Below are positions 20,815 through 28,168 of a stretch of DNA of 30,747 nt, in pieces. Location: positions 1 through 30,747 of the forward strand of contig JAAZNP010000043.1 of NCBI GenBank assembly GCA_012798235.1, read 5' to 3'. A program made the translations under genes and the position numbers. Below the pieces are notes generated by a model. That model was given only the letters and a program-made list of their open reading frames with translations. It was not told where the DNA came from and ran no database searches. The stretch comes from Parcubacteria group bacterium. GTDB taxonomy: Bacteria; Patescibacteriota; Minisyncoccia; UBA6257. How positions within the stretch are numbered: the first letter of the stretch is position 1; every line of letters starts with the position of its first letter.

Positions 20815-22605
20815 TTAGCTTGAAGAAAATTCTTCTTTAGCTTTTTTTAATTCTTGTAATTGTGCCGGGTTAGAAGTAATAATTTGGTCTTCGGCATAAG
20901 AAGCCACAATTTGAATAGCAACATGACGGTCTTCAGCAAAGAATAAACCAGTGCCCACTGATGCCTGAACTAAAATTGCTTTTTCCTGTTCTGTTAAATT
21001 AAATGATTTACCCACTAAATCAATGTTGGCGGGTGATTGTTTTAATAGTAAAGCCAAAGCAGAATTAGTAATAATGGGCTTACCATAAGGAGACATTAAA
21101 GCGTCTTCAATATCCTGGGTAATAAAAGTGATGCCTAAATAATATTTGCGTGCACGTTTGACTAAACTGAATAAGAAGGAAGCGCTTTCCTCGTGTTTTA
21201 ATAACCACCAACCTTCATCAATAATCATCATTCTTTTACGTAAATCGCTTTTAATCATGGTCCAAATGTAATTCAAAACAACATACATCGCAATAGGCCT
21301 TAATTCTTCTTCTAAATCTCTAATGCCAAACACAATCATGCGATTAGCAATATTGATATTTGATAACTGATTCAAAAATCCGGCATAAGAACCTTGAGTA
21401 TATTTGTAAAGTTTGGCAGCTAAATTTTCTCCGCCTTCAATATTTTTTAAAACGCTTTCTAAATCTTCCATTAAGGGCGGAGTTTTGCCTTCATTCATTG
21501 TTTCCGGGAAAATATCCCTCGAGGCATAGGTTTGAGTAATGGCCCGATCTAAAATAGTTTCTTCCTGCGGAGATAAACCACCAACCATTAATTTGATTAA
21601 ACCAATCAAATTTAAAACATGACTCCGAAATACTTCTTCTGCAGTTTCGTCTTCAGCTACCATCGGCAAATCAAAAGGGTTGATGTGATCATTGGAGCCA
21701 ACAGCAATTTTAAAATAACTGCCACCTAAAGAATCAGTTAAATAAGTATATTCATTTTCCGGGTCAATGATTAAAATATTAGTGCCCAATAATAAAGAAC
21801 GAAGCATTTCCATTTTTACAGCGTAACTTTTACCGGCTCCGGTTTGGGCAAAAACAACCATATTGGCATTAGGCAAAGTAAAACGATCAAAAATAATTAA
21901 ACTATTGTTATGCTGGTTAATACCATATAAAACACCAGCATTATCAGATAAATCTAAAGATGAAAAAGGAAATAAAGTAGAAGCAGGCTGCGAATTTAAA
22001 GGAGTAGTAATAAGCAAACGGTCTAATCCCAAAGGCATCGAAGATTCAAAGCCCTCAAACTGGCGGAAAACAGCTGATTTGGCATAAATCAATTGTCTCT
22101 CTAGGGCGTTTTCAATTTTACTTTGAATTTGCCCCAATTCTTCTTTAGTGTTAGCAATAAAAGTAATATAGACAGCCGTGTCAAATAAGCGTTCATTGCC
22201 TTGCTGGATCATATCACGTAATTCCTCAATGTTTTTTAAAGCGGCTTCCAGTAAAGGGTTTCTAACTAAACCGCGTTCGGCCTCTAAAGCAATTTGTGCT
22301 TGCATCTCCGCTGATTTTTTTCGTAAATCCCTTAAAATATTATTAACTTCCAAGGGGTGGAAGAAGATAGAAATATCAAAAGCTTCGTCGAGATTAACAA
22401 TTGAGGAAAACCAATTAGAAGACAAATAACGAGGGTAAGTTAAAATAAACAAAGTAGAACAATATTTTTCTCCTAATTTTAAATAATTAGGAGTGATTTC
22501 TAAACCTGCTGGGGCAATTAAGTCCTGAAGGGTTGTTAAAACATCGCGATAAGATGCTTGCGGAGAAGAAAATTGGTTGGATTTGGAAAATTTAAATAAA
22601 GGCAT
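20815..22605 (-). CDS. virB4: T4SS ATPase VirB4 family
   Basis: Cytoplasmic/membrane-associated ATPase that powers T4SS assembly or substrate transfer. The 596 residues contain the VirB4 N-terminal region (about 1-235, with a helical stretch at 85-140) and the FtsK/HerA-like ATPase. Walker A is FAQTGAGKS (about 252-260), a further strand reads ILIIDPENEY (about 277-286), and Walker B is MMIIDEGWWLL (about 459-469). The C-terminal segment has the FITQDIEDAL sensor-like motif. It is complete on its own. An extra TraC-like domain that in some families is part of the same protein is encoded separately just upstream; two in-frame TAA codons and a good ATG separate them. Confidence 0.93.
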   Translation of the reverse strand: MPLFKFSKSNQFSSPQASYRDVLTTLQDLIAPAGLEITPNYLKLGEKYCSTLFILTYPRYLSSNWFSSIVNLDEAFDISIFFHPLEVNNILRDLRKKSAEMQAQIALEAERGLVRNPLLEAALKNIEELRDMIQQGNERLFDTAVYITFIANTKEELGQIQSKIENALERQLIYAKSAVFRQFEGFESSMPLGLDRLLITTPLNSQPASTLFPFSSLDLSDNAGVLYGINQHNNSLIIFDRFTLPNANMVVFAQTGAGKSYAVKMEMLRSLLLGTNILIIDPENEYTYLTDSLGGSYFKIAVGSNDHINPFDLPMVAEDETAEEVFRSHVLNLIGLIKLMVGGLSPQEETILDRAITQTYASRDIFPETMNEGKTPPLMEDLESVLKNIEGGENLAAKLYKYTQGSYAGFLNQLSNINIANRMIVFGIRDLEEELRPIAMYVVLNYIWTMIKSDLRKRMMIIDEGWWLLKHEESASFLFSLVKRARKYYLGITFITQDIEDALMSPYGKPIITNSALALLLKQSPANIDLVGKSFNLTEQEKAILVQASVGTGLFFAEDRHVAIQIVASYAEDQIITSNPAQLQELKKAKEEFSSS

Positions 22606-22620
22606 AATTTAAGAAGCTTC

Positions 22621-23298
22621 TTATTTGTTAAATTCTTCAGGGATGCTTAATGTTTCTTTCTCAAAAGTTTCTGGATTGTAAAGGTTGAAGAAGATTTCAA
22701 TTAATTCTTTAGTTTCTAAGGGGCGGGCAAATAATCCAATGCGATAAAGATTAGCAATCACATTATCACGGCGGATCATTAATTGTTGATAATATTGATT
22801 AAACTGTTCGTTAGTAAGAACAGCGGCAGAGCTAAAAGAACTACGTTTAATATTAAACAGTGTTTTGAAAGAATCCATTATTGTATTGGGCTTGAGAATA
22901 ACAGGGTCGTAAGGAACCACAAGATAGAATTTCTTACGCATGATATTATTTTGAGCCACTAATCCTTGAATAAAATTGTAATAATCCTCCCCTTGGATTT
23001 TTAATAATTCTGAAGTTTCTTGGCTTACTTTTTCATTCACATAATTAAGATAAGGCCCAATATTCAGACGGCGCGAGTGGATAATAATCTCTAAAGAAAA
23101 ATCCAAATTATTTAAGAGATTGCGCCAAGAAGTTAAAATTGAATTTTGTTCATCTTCTGATTTTAAATCCAAATTAATGCCCGAAACCTCTAAAATGGAG
23201 CGTAAACTTCCATTTTTTAATATAATCACACCCTTTTTTATTTGGCTGAGGGAAATCAGAGATTGGCTGCTTAATGATTCTTTCACTTGTTGTGCCAT
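22621..23298 (-). CDS. T4SS-associated TraC/VirB4-N-like protein
   Basis: 225 residues, soluble, with no membrane segment. The pattern of a beta strand start (IIKKGVIILKNGSLRSILEVSGIN), a QNSILTSWRNLLNNLDFSLEIIIHSRR strand-helix-strand and YYNFIQGLVAQNNIMRKKFYLVVPYDP resembles the N-terminal TraC/TrbE-type domain found at the front of conjugation ATPases. Here it is a separate gene between prgI (3-base gap) and virB4 (15-base gap) in the same frame as virB4, so it may be a natural split of a longer VirB4 or a dedicated partner. I infer it binds VirB4. Start ATG is directly supported by the compact spacing to prgI. Confidence 0.75.
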   Translation of the reverse strand: MAQQVKESLSSQSLISLSQIKKGVIILKNGSLRSILEVSGINLDLKSEDEQNSILTSWRNLLNNLDFSLEIIIHSRRLNIGPYLNYVNEKVSQETSELLKIQGEDYYNFIQGLVAQNNIMRKKFYLVVPYDPVILKPNTIMDSFKTLFNIKRSSFSSAAVLTNEQFNQYYQQLMIRRDNVIANLYRIGLFARPLETKELIEIFFNLYNPETFEKETLSIPEEFNK

Positions 23299-23301
23299 AG
23301 T

Positions 23302-23703
23302 TTATTGATCTAAAAATTGGCTAAGGCTATTTAAAACTTGTTGGTCTAATTTTTTAGGAGGTTGTTTCGTAACAATAGTTGGTTCGTTTGTTGTTGATGG
23401 TTTTTGAGAAGCGATTGGTACCATTTTTTCTTTTTGCCATAAATAATGCTTCGGAAGCCAAAAATGCCGGATAGCAGCAGGGAAAATTTTGTACATCGGT
23501 TGTCCGTTCATATGCCCAAAAGTAAGAATAATTCCTAAGGGAGCTAGAAAAAGGGCAAGGATAATCCAGAGGATATGATTTAAAGTGAAAAAGAGAATAG
23601 CTAAAAATCCAAAAAAACCAATTAGAAGCCATAATTGATTAAAGGTGATTACCCCCATTAGTTTTATTTCTTGCTTAATAAATTGTGGTGTTTCGTAGAA
23701 CAT
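23302..23703 (-). CDS. PrgI family T4SS membrane protein (VirB3-like role)
   Basis: Small inner-membrane protein of Gram-positive-type T4SS, thought to take the place of VirB3. From ATG 23703 it has 133 residues: MFYETPQFIKQEIKLMGVIT is the PrgI-like opening, and hydrophobic helices lie at about 24-42 and 45-63. The HMNGQPMYKIFPAAIRHFWLPKHYLW segment is also typical, followed by a Lys/Thr/Pro-rich tail. A longer reading from TTG 23724 adds seven residues encoded by an A-rich repeat and is unlikely. It is followed after 3 bases by the TraC-like gene. Confidence 0.85.
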   Translation of the reverse strand: MFYETPQFIKQEIKLMGVITFNQLWLLIGFFGFLAILFFTLNHILWIILALFLAPLGIILTFGHMNGQPMYKIFPAAIRHFWLPKHYLWQKEKMVPIASQKPSTTNEPTIVTKQPPKKLDQQVLNSLSQFLDQ

Positions 23704-23746
23704 AATATTAAATTCAAAAATCAAAAGTCAAAATTCAAAAGTGATG
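23704..23746. repeat. A-rich degenerate short-period repeat
   Basis: Repeats of the unit ATTCAAAA / ATCAAAAGTC run from about 23708 to 23742, between the unknown T4SS gene and prgI. A similar unit (ATTCTAAACTCCAAATTTTAAATG) lies in the rpmH leader (about 18285-18310). Such tracts are frequent in CPR intergenic regions. No function is assigned. Confidence 0.4.
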
Positions 23747-23751
23747 CATAG

Positions 23752-23780
23752 TGCCATCCTTGCGAAAGCGAGGATCTTTT
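23752..23780 (+). repeat. Dispersed palindromic element (intergenic copy), terminator-like on the plus strand
   Basis: An 8-bp stem, ATCCTTGC (23756-23763) with GCGAGGAT (23768-23775; one wobble), is closed by a GAAA tetraloop and followed by CTTTT. It matches the general form TCATYCYYGC-NNNN-GCRRGRATCT also seen inside rsmA (27628-27647). It lies in the T4SS operon between two minus-strand genes, where a plus-strand terminator would stop antisense reads. Confidence 0.6.
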
Positions 23781-24721
23781 TACGCTTCGCCAAATGGTTT
23801 TTCTGTCGTTTTTTGATATTTAATGTCCTTAGGAGAAATTTCTTCTTTGGTTTTCGCTTCTTGTTTTAATTTTACATCAAAGATATATGGTTTTTGGCTC
23901 GAAGAAGTAGGCTTTGGCTCTGTTTTAAATTTCTCGTTGCTATCTCCGCCGACGACTTTTGACGCTGACGGTGCTTCTGCCGGAGCTACTGGTTTTTCTG
24001 GTGTTTTTGTTTCGGTTTGTTTGTTCACGCCACTTTCTAATACTTTTTTGATTTGTTCTAGAATTTTAGGTTTTACTTCTTTTTTCTGAATAGCCTCTAA
24101 TAATCTGGAATGAATTTTTTCTTGTTCTTCTGAGGTTACTTTGGGAGCGGTTACTCTTTTTAATTCCCCGCTTTTATTAATTGGTCTTTCGATTTTAATT
24201 TCAGGGATTTCCGGCAAGGGAGGTTCTGGAGTTAGCTGCGACTGAGGTTCTTCTTTTGGTTTCTCTTCAATGGGTCTTGTGGGTTGAACCAATTCCTCGA
24301 TTTTTTTTGGTTTAATCTCCACTTTTTTTGATTGTCCCATCTCAATCGTAGGAGCCGCTTCTGATTTTATTGTTTCAACTGTTTGCGTAGGTAATAGAGA
24401 TTTATATTGTTCCAGTTCATTTTTTAGCGGTTCAAAAATTTTGTCCTGGATAATTTTATCAAGAATTTCGATTTGTGATGACGAGATATTTATTCTGCTT
24501 TGAAGTTCTTGTTTAAATGCATTTCTCGGAATAATAAAAAGCAGAACCGCCATAATGACATCTATGAATTTTTCTTTTTCTTCTTTGCTTTCTAGCCTAG
24601 CAAGAATAATAGCATTCCCCACAGTTTTATTAAATGTAGGATCGAAAAAAATATTTCTTATCGATTTAGGTACTATTTTTTGTCTTTGAAGAAATAAATC
24701 TTGTGGAACTAATAGATTCAT
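23780..24721 (-). CDS. T4SS-locus protein of unknown function with Pro/Lys/Glu-rich tail
   Basis: 313 residues. Residues 1-112 look like a compact helical domain (LLVPQDLFLQRQKIVPKSIR, GNAIILARLESKEEKEKFID, LLFIIPRNAFKQEL, SSSQIEILDKIIQDKIFEPL). One hydrophobic stretch (VIMAVLLFIIP, about 53-63) is too short to be a sure membrane span. Residues 113-313 are rich in Pro, Lys, Glu and Thr with short helical islands (EEQEKIHSRLLEAIQKK, ILEQIKKVLESGV), as in a disordered linker with binding motifs. No signal peptide is seen. I do not recognise the family. Its place between VirB6-like and PrgI genes (8-base and 76-base gaps) points to an adaptor in the cytoplasm, by inference. Confidence 0.7.
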   Translation of the reverse strand: MNLLVPQDLFLQRQKIVPKSIRNIFFDPTFNKTVGNAIILARLESKEEKEKFIDVIMAVLLFIIPRNAFKQELQSRINISSSQIEILDKIIQDKIFEPLKNELEQYKSLLPTQTVETIKSEAAPTIEMGQSKKVEIKPKKIEELVQPTRPIEEKPKEEPQSQLTPEPPLPEIPEIKIERPINKSGELKRVTAPKVTSEEQEKIHSRLLEAIQKKEVKPKILEQIKKVLESGVNKQTETKTPEKPVAPAEAPSASKVVGGDSNEKFKTEPKPTSSSQKPYIFDVKLKQEAKTKEEISPKDIKYQKTTEKPFGEA

Positions 24722-24729
24722 AAATTATT

Positions 24730-27081
24730 CTATAAATGGAAACGATTTCTTAACACAGTTACCGCTGGGCTTTCTTCAGGAGGAGGATTATCTATCATGG
24801 CAAGAAGATGAGGATTACCATGAACGGGATCATTTAAGAAGTTACGCATGTCGCCACCTACAGCGTTAATAATAAGATCTACAATTCTATCTTGATCTCT
24901 AAAATTAATAGACAGAAGTAAATTTTCTAATTGTCGAGGAGACCCGAAACTCCTTAAAAGGTTTTGAACAAACTCATTAAATTCATTAGGTCTGTATGTG
25001 TGCATGTAATCAAATATATTTGTACCTAATAATTTTTCTGAAGATTCTCTATTTTGTAGTACTGGTGTTATCCTTCTAATCGCATTCTCTATACTTATAT
25101 GTCCCCCTTCACGTATGACTGGTATAGCTTTTTGAACATCTCTTACATCTTGCGATCCGGCAAAAGCAATACTACCATAATTCATAAACCAATCTAATTC
25201 ATTATTTCTTAAAGTTAATCCTGCTTTACTTTTAGCAGTAATGGCTTTTAGTCTGGCTAATGGATTAATAGATTGATCAAAATAAGCATTAAGAGCATTT
25301 TCATTTTCCTTTATTAAATCTACTTCTTTATTAATTTTTTCTGCTAACATTCCCGTTGTTTTACCTTTAATTTTATACAAATTTAATGATAATCTACTAC
25401 CTATAACCGGTATATGCGACATTGCATTAGCAGCTCTATCATAATACGATGGAATTTCTTCTGTTTCGCCTGTTTGTGGATTTACTCTTGTTCTAGCCCC
25501 CATAGTTGTCATTCTTCCCAAAGCAAGTCCGCCTATAGCAGCTGTTCCTGCTATAACTGCTCCTGTTACCGCTTTTTTAGCTAATTCATATCCTTTTTCT
25601 ATTTGCTCCACACCGATACTTTTAGCTACAAACCTCAAAACTTGAGCTAAAACAATAATAATGGCAGTATAAGCCATTAGCATGACAAAACCTAATTCGG
25701 TAGTATCGTTATATATATTACTGACTTGATTTGATATACCATTGAGGATCACTAAAACAAAATAAAGGGTAAAACTTAAGATGGGCAAAGATACAATTGC
25801 CTGGGTAAACCTGTCTCTCCATACATTAACGATATTTTTAATTGAATCAGTATCGATAGCCATTCCTAAAAAAGCAAGTGGAGAAGTGGCAAGACAAATC
25901 CAAATGGTTATAATTCGGCTGGCAACATAAAAAAGAAGACCAGCAAATTGGAAAAGGAAAATAGCTCCTAAAATTATTCCTAATATAACCGCAGTTATGG
26001 TTATCACGAAACTACCTGGATTAGTATAATAAAAAGCACAAGAAGTTTTTGTGACTGTATCGGCCATAATATCACCTAGAGGATTTTGAGCACTATTGGC
26101 CAAAAAAGTCATACTTAAGTAATTAGAAATATCAACAAAAATTCCTAAAATTACTAAACTAAAATTGACTAATAAGGCAACGAGGAGTAATTTAGGTAAC
26201 ATTTTTTTCCAACTGAATTTTTCAATGCGGAAAATAGTGGCAATAGTCATAATAATCATGCCCAGAACAATACCTAAGTTAGCAAAACCAAGAATGGTAT
26301 ACCAAACGCCGGTTTTAGTATTAGCATCATAAATAGGAGCAAAATGAACGTATCCTCCTAGTTTTTTAGGTAGACCAGTGAAAGCCCAAACAAAAGCATT
26401 AGCAACTCGTCTTAAAATGCCCCTAATTCCAGTAGCTATAGCAGCAATAATTGCTCTAATCCATCTTCCTGGAGAGAAAAATGCAGTTATTCCTTGTTCT
26501 CCTAAATCCGCTGCCTCACAAAGGCAATCTTTTGCTCCGCAACCTTGAGATAAGGAGGCATCATAAGTATCTTGCCCCAATTGTGTCCATTCTCTTGTAG
26601 GGCTTGTATCAATATTAGTGGTTTTAGAGGCTAATGCATCTTTATTCGCTTGTGTTGGGTTATAGCAAATATTGCAAATAGCAGATAAAAAAGTGTCCTG
26701 ATTATTATCGTTGTTTTGACAAGCTACCGATAACGATTGACCATTATCATAAGGTAATTTGGTTTCAAGAATTCCTTGAATTATTGCTGCTCTTGTCGCT
26801 TTATCACAATCAATTCCTCCTGCCCATATTCCTTCAACATTTACACCTTGAAAAGGCGTAGCTCCTAACATAACTAAACCTTTGCAAATATTTCTAATAT
26901 CCTGATCAGTAAAAAGATCTGTTTTATTTAAAGAATTTTTATCGGCGCAATAAAATGTATTGCTGGAATTATCTGCAAAAACCATTAAAGGCGTTGATAA
27001 TTGTCCAGTTATAATAAAAATAAGTAAAATAGCCAAGAGGATAAAAGTATTGTTTACTTTATTATGATTATGATAGATCAT
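24730..27081 (-). CDS. VirB6/TrbL-like polytopic T4SS channel protein
   Basis: 783 residues. A signal-like helix (about 12-36) precedes an extracytoplasmic region (about 37-200) with about 11 cysteines, including CGAKDCLC. Several membrane helices follow (about 205-230, 259-284, 296-318, 357-382, 384-412, 427-455, 464-484). This is the VirB6/TrbL layout, with a cytoplasmic C-terminal half (about 490-783) that starts with an Ala/Gly-rich stretch (AKKAVTGAVIAGTAAIGGLA). It is the first gene of the minus-strand T4SS unit, behind a good promoter that lies at the 3' end of rsmA, and is followed after eight bases by the unknown 313-residue gene. It ends in TAG. Assignment rests on topology and context more than on conserved residues. 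Confidence 0.8.
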   Translation of the reverse strand: MIYHNHNKVNNTFILLAILLIFIITGQLSTPLMVFADNSSNTFYCADKNSLNKTDLFTDQDIRNICKGLVMLGATPFQGVNVEGIWAGGIDCDKATRAAIIQGILETKLPYDNGQSLSVACQNNDNNQDTFLSAICNICYNPTQANKDALASKTTNIDTSPTREWTQLGQDTYDASLSQGCGAKDCLCEAADLGEQGITAFFSPGRWIRAIIAAIATGIRGILRRVANAFVWAFTGLPKKLGGYVHFAPIYDANTKTGVWYTILGFANLGIVLGMIIMTIATIFRIEKFSWKKMLPKLLLVALLVNFSLVILGIFVDISNYLSMTFLANSAQNPLGDIMADTVTKTSCAFYYTNPGSFVITITAVILGIILGAIFLFQFAGLLFYVASRIITIWICLATSPLAFLGMAIDTDSIKNIVNVWRDRFTQAIVSLPILSFTLYFVLVILNGISNQVSNIYNDTTELGFVMLMAYTAIIIVLAQVLRFVAKSIGVEQIEKGYELAKKAVTGAVIAGTAAIGGLALGRMTTMGARTRVNPQTGETEEIPSYYDRAANAMSHIPVIGSRLSLNLYKIKGKTTGMLAEKINKEVDLIKENENALNAYFDQSINPLARLKAITAKSKAGLTLRNNELDWFMNYGSIAFAGSQDVRDVQKAIPVIREGGHISIENAIRRITPVLQNRESSEKLLGTNIFDYMHTYRPNEFNEFVQNLLRSFGSPRQLENLLLSINFRDQDRIVDLIINAVGGDMRNFLNDPVHGNPHLLAMIDNPPPEESPAVTVLRNRFHL

Positions 27082-27114
27082 TTTAGTAGAAATTAAATGG
27101 CAAGAACCTAATTT

Positions 27115-27143
27115 ATTATATAAAATTTCAAGAGATTAAGCAA
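27115..27143 (-). promoter_or_regulatory. Putative promoter of the T4SS operon
   Basis: On the minus strand, TTGCTT (27138-27143), 17 bases, TATAAT (27115-27120). The -35 overlaps the rsmA stop codon. The predicted start is near 27108, giving a 27-base leader to the VirB6-like ATG at 27081. Confidence 0.6.
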
Positions 27144-28014
27144 ACAAAAAGTTAGTCAAATTTAACCAATCTTTTAAAGTGAGGTTTTGAGCACGGATAT
27201 TAAGAGGAAGATTGAGTTTGAAGAAAATTTCTTGAAGTTGCTTCTTAGACATTTTGAGGTTTTGGCTAAGATTACTAATTAAGAGTTTACGAGGGTGGGA
27301 AAAACCAGCTTTGATAATTTTAAAGAATTGATCTTTTTGCTCTTGCGGGAATGATCGAGGAGATAATTTAATAATGGCTGAATCTACTTTTGGTTGGGGC
27401 CAGAAAGCAGATTTAGGAACAAAGCAAATTATTTTTGGTTGAGCATAAAATTGAACGGAAACTGTTAAAAGATTCATTTGGGGCGGTTGCGCTACAATTC
27501 TTTGAGCCACTTCTTTTTGAACCATAAAAACAATAACTTTAGGTTGGTGTTTTAATTCTAAAAGAAGTTGGATTAAATGAGAGGTGAGATAATAAGGAAT
27601 GTTGCCTACTACTTTATAATCTTTGAGATTTCCGCTGATGCGGGAATGACAAGATAGTTGTTTTGGATTTAAGATATCCCTAATATCTCCCTGAATGATT
27701 TGCAAATTTGGAGTATTTTTAAAACGATTTTCAAGAAATTTTACTAATCGAGGGTCTTTTTCAATGGCAATAACTTTGGCACCTGTTTGGAGAATGGCTG
27801 CGGTTAAGACACCAGTACCTGGGCCAATTTCCAAGATCAAATCATTTGGTTTTATTTCAGTTGCTTGGATAATTTTTTGAAGAAAACTCTTCTTTTTGAG
27901 AAAAACCTGGCCTAAACGTTTTTTGGGTTTAAGGGGTGACCCCTCACTTGAAAAATACCGCGCTTCGCGCGATTTACAATGATAATTAGTATTTTTCAAG
28001 TGAGGGGTTGACAT
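27136..28014 (-). CDS. rsmA: 16S rRNA dimethyladenosine transferase RsmA/KsgA with repeat-derived insertions
   Basis: Dimethylates the two adjacent adenines near the 3' end of 16S rRNA with S-adenosylmethionine. Conserved parts: PKKRLGQVFLKKKSF (about 30-44), motif I LEIGPGTGVLT (61-71), IEKDPRL (84-90), QGDIRDI (108-114), and catalytic motif IV NIPYYLTS (138-145). Two oddities exist. Residues 1-29 have no counterpart in family members, which begin near KKRLGQ; they are encoded by a 70-base inverted repeat that also supplies the only start codon. Residues about 118-132 (KQLSCHSRISGNLKD) sit between motifs II/III and NIPY and are encoded by a second palindrome. Both are in frame, so the enzyme is probably functional. 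Total 292 residues. Confidence 0.93.
   Translation of the reverse strand: MSTPHLKNTNYHCKSREARYFSSEGSPLKPKKRLGQVFLKKKSFLQKIIQATEIKPNDLILEIGPGTGVLTAAILQTGAKVIAIEKDPRLVKFLENRFKNTPNLQIIQGDIRDILNPKQLSCHSRISGNLKDYKVVGNIPYYLTSHLIQLLLELKHQPKVIVFMVQKEVAQRIVAQPPQMNLLTVSVQFYAQPKIICFVPKSAFWPQPKVDSAIIKLSPRSFPQEQKDQFFKIIKAGFSHPRKLLISNLSQNLKMSKKQLQEIFFKLNLPLNIRAQNLTLKDWLNLTNFLFA
27626..27654 (-). repeat. Palindromic element inserted in frame in rsmA
   Basis: The stem ATTTCCGC (27628-27635) pairs with GCGGGAAT (27640-27647; one wobble) around a TGAT loop. On the minus strand it reads TGTCATTCCCGC, ATCA, GCGGAAATCT and encodes CHSRISGNL, the translation familiar from dispersed CATTCCCGC...GCGGGAATC palindromes in many bacteria. 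It has the same form as the copy at 23752-23780. Confidence 0.7.
27939..28008. repeat. 70-base inverted repeat forming the 5' end of rsmA
   Basis: The arms CCCCTCACTTGAAAAATAC (27940-27958) and its exact complement (27989-28007) are 19 bp, and A27939-T28008 extends them to 20. The 30-base loop carries its own small GC palindrome (CGCG-CTT-CGCG, 27959-27969). The right end abuts the rsmA ATG (28012-28014) and contributes the start of TTGACA (28008-28013), the -35 of the divergent gene. It looks like a small mobile palindromic element. Confidence 0.75.
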
Positions 28015-28035
28015 GAGATTAGGGTATGCTAAACT
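28008..28035 (+). promoter_or_regulatory. Putative promoter of the LysM-M23 gene
   Basis: Consensus -35 TTGACA (28008-28013), 16 bases, extended -10 TGC TAAACT (-10 at 28030-28035). The predicted start is near 28042. The -35 is partly built from the end of the inverted repeat and overlaps the rsmA start codon on the other strand. Confidence 0.5.
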
Positions 28036-28042
28036 TATATTT

Positions 28043-28064
28043 AGAGTCTTAATGGCTCTTTTTT
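28043..28064 (+). terminator. Small hairpin with T-run in the LysM-M23 leader
   Basis: AGAGTC (28043-28048) pairs with GGCTCT (28054-28059; one wobble), loop TTAAT, followed by TTTTT. It begins at the predicted transcription start, so it could be an attenuator or chance. The six-bp stem is weak. Confidence 0.35.
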
Positions 28065-28168
28065 AATACTAAAATACCATTTCTAAGATAGAAATACAAT
28101 TTAAAAGAGTCAGCCGACGTTTCAATACTGTTTTACCTCCTTATTTAGCCAAAGTTAGCCTTGGTTTA

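Noticed and set aside
22603..22623. virB4 broken by a nonsense mutation
   Set aside because: Two in-frame TAA codons separate the ORFs, a good ATG follows, and the downstream VirB4 has its own complete N-terminal region; a natural split fits better.
23704..23724. PrgI start at TTG 23724
   Set aside because: The added residues come from an A-rich repeat; PrgI proteins begin at the MFYETPQF-type segment encoded from ATG 23703.
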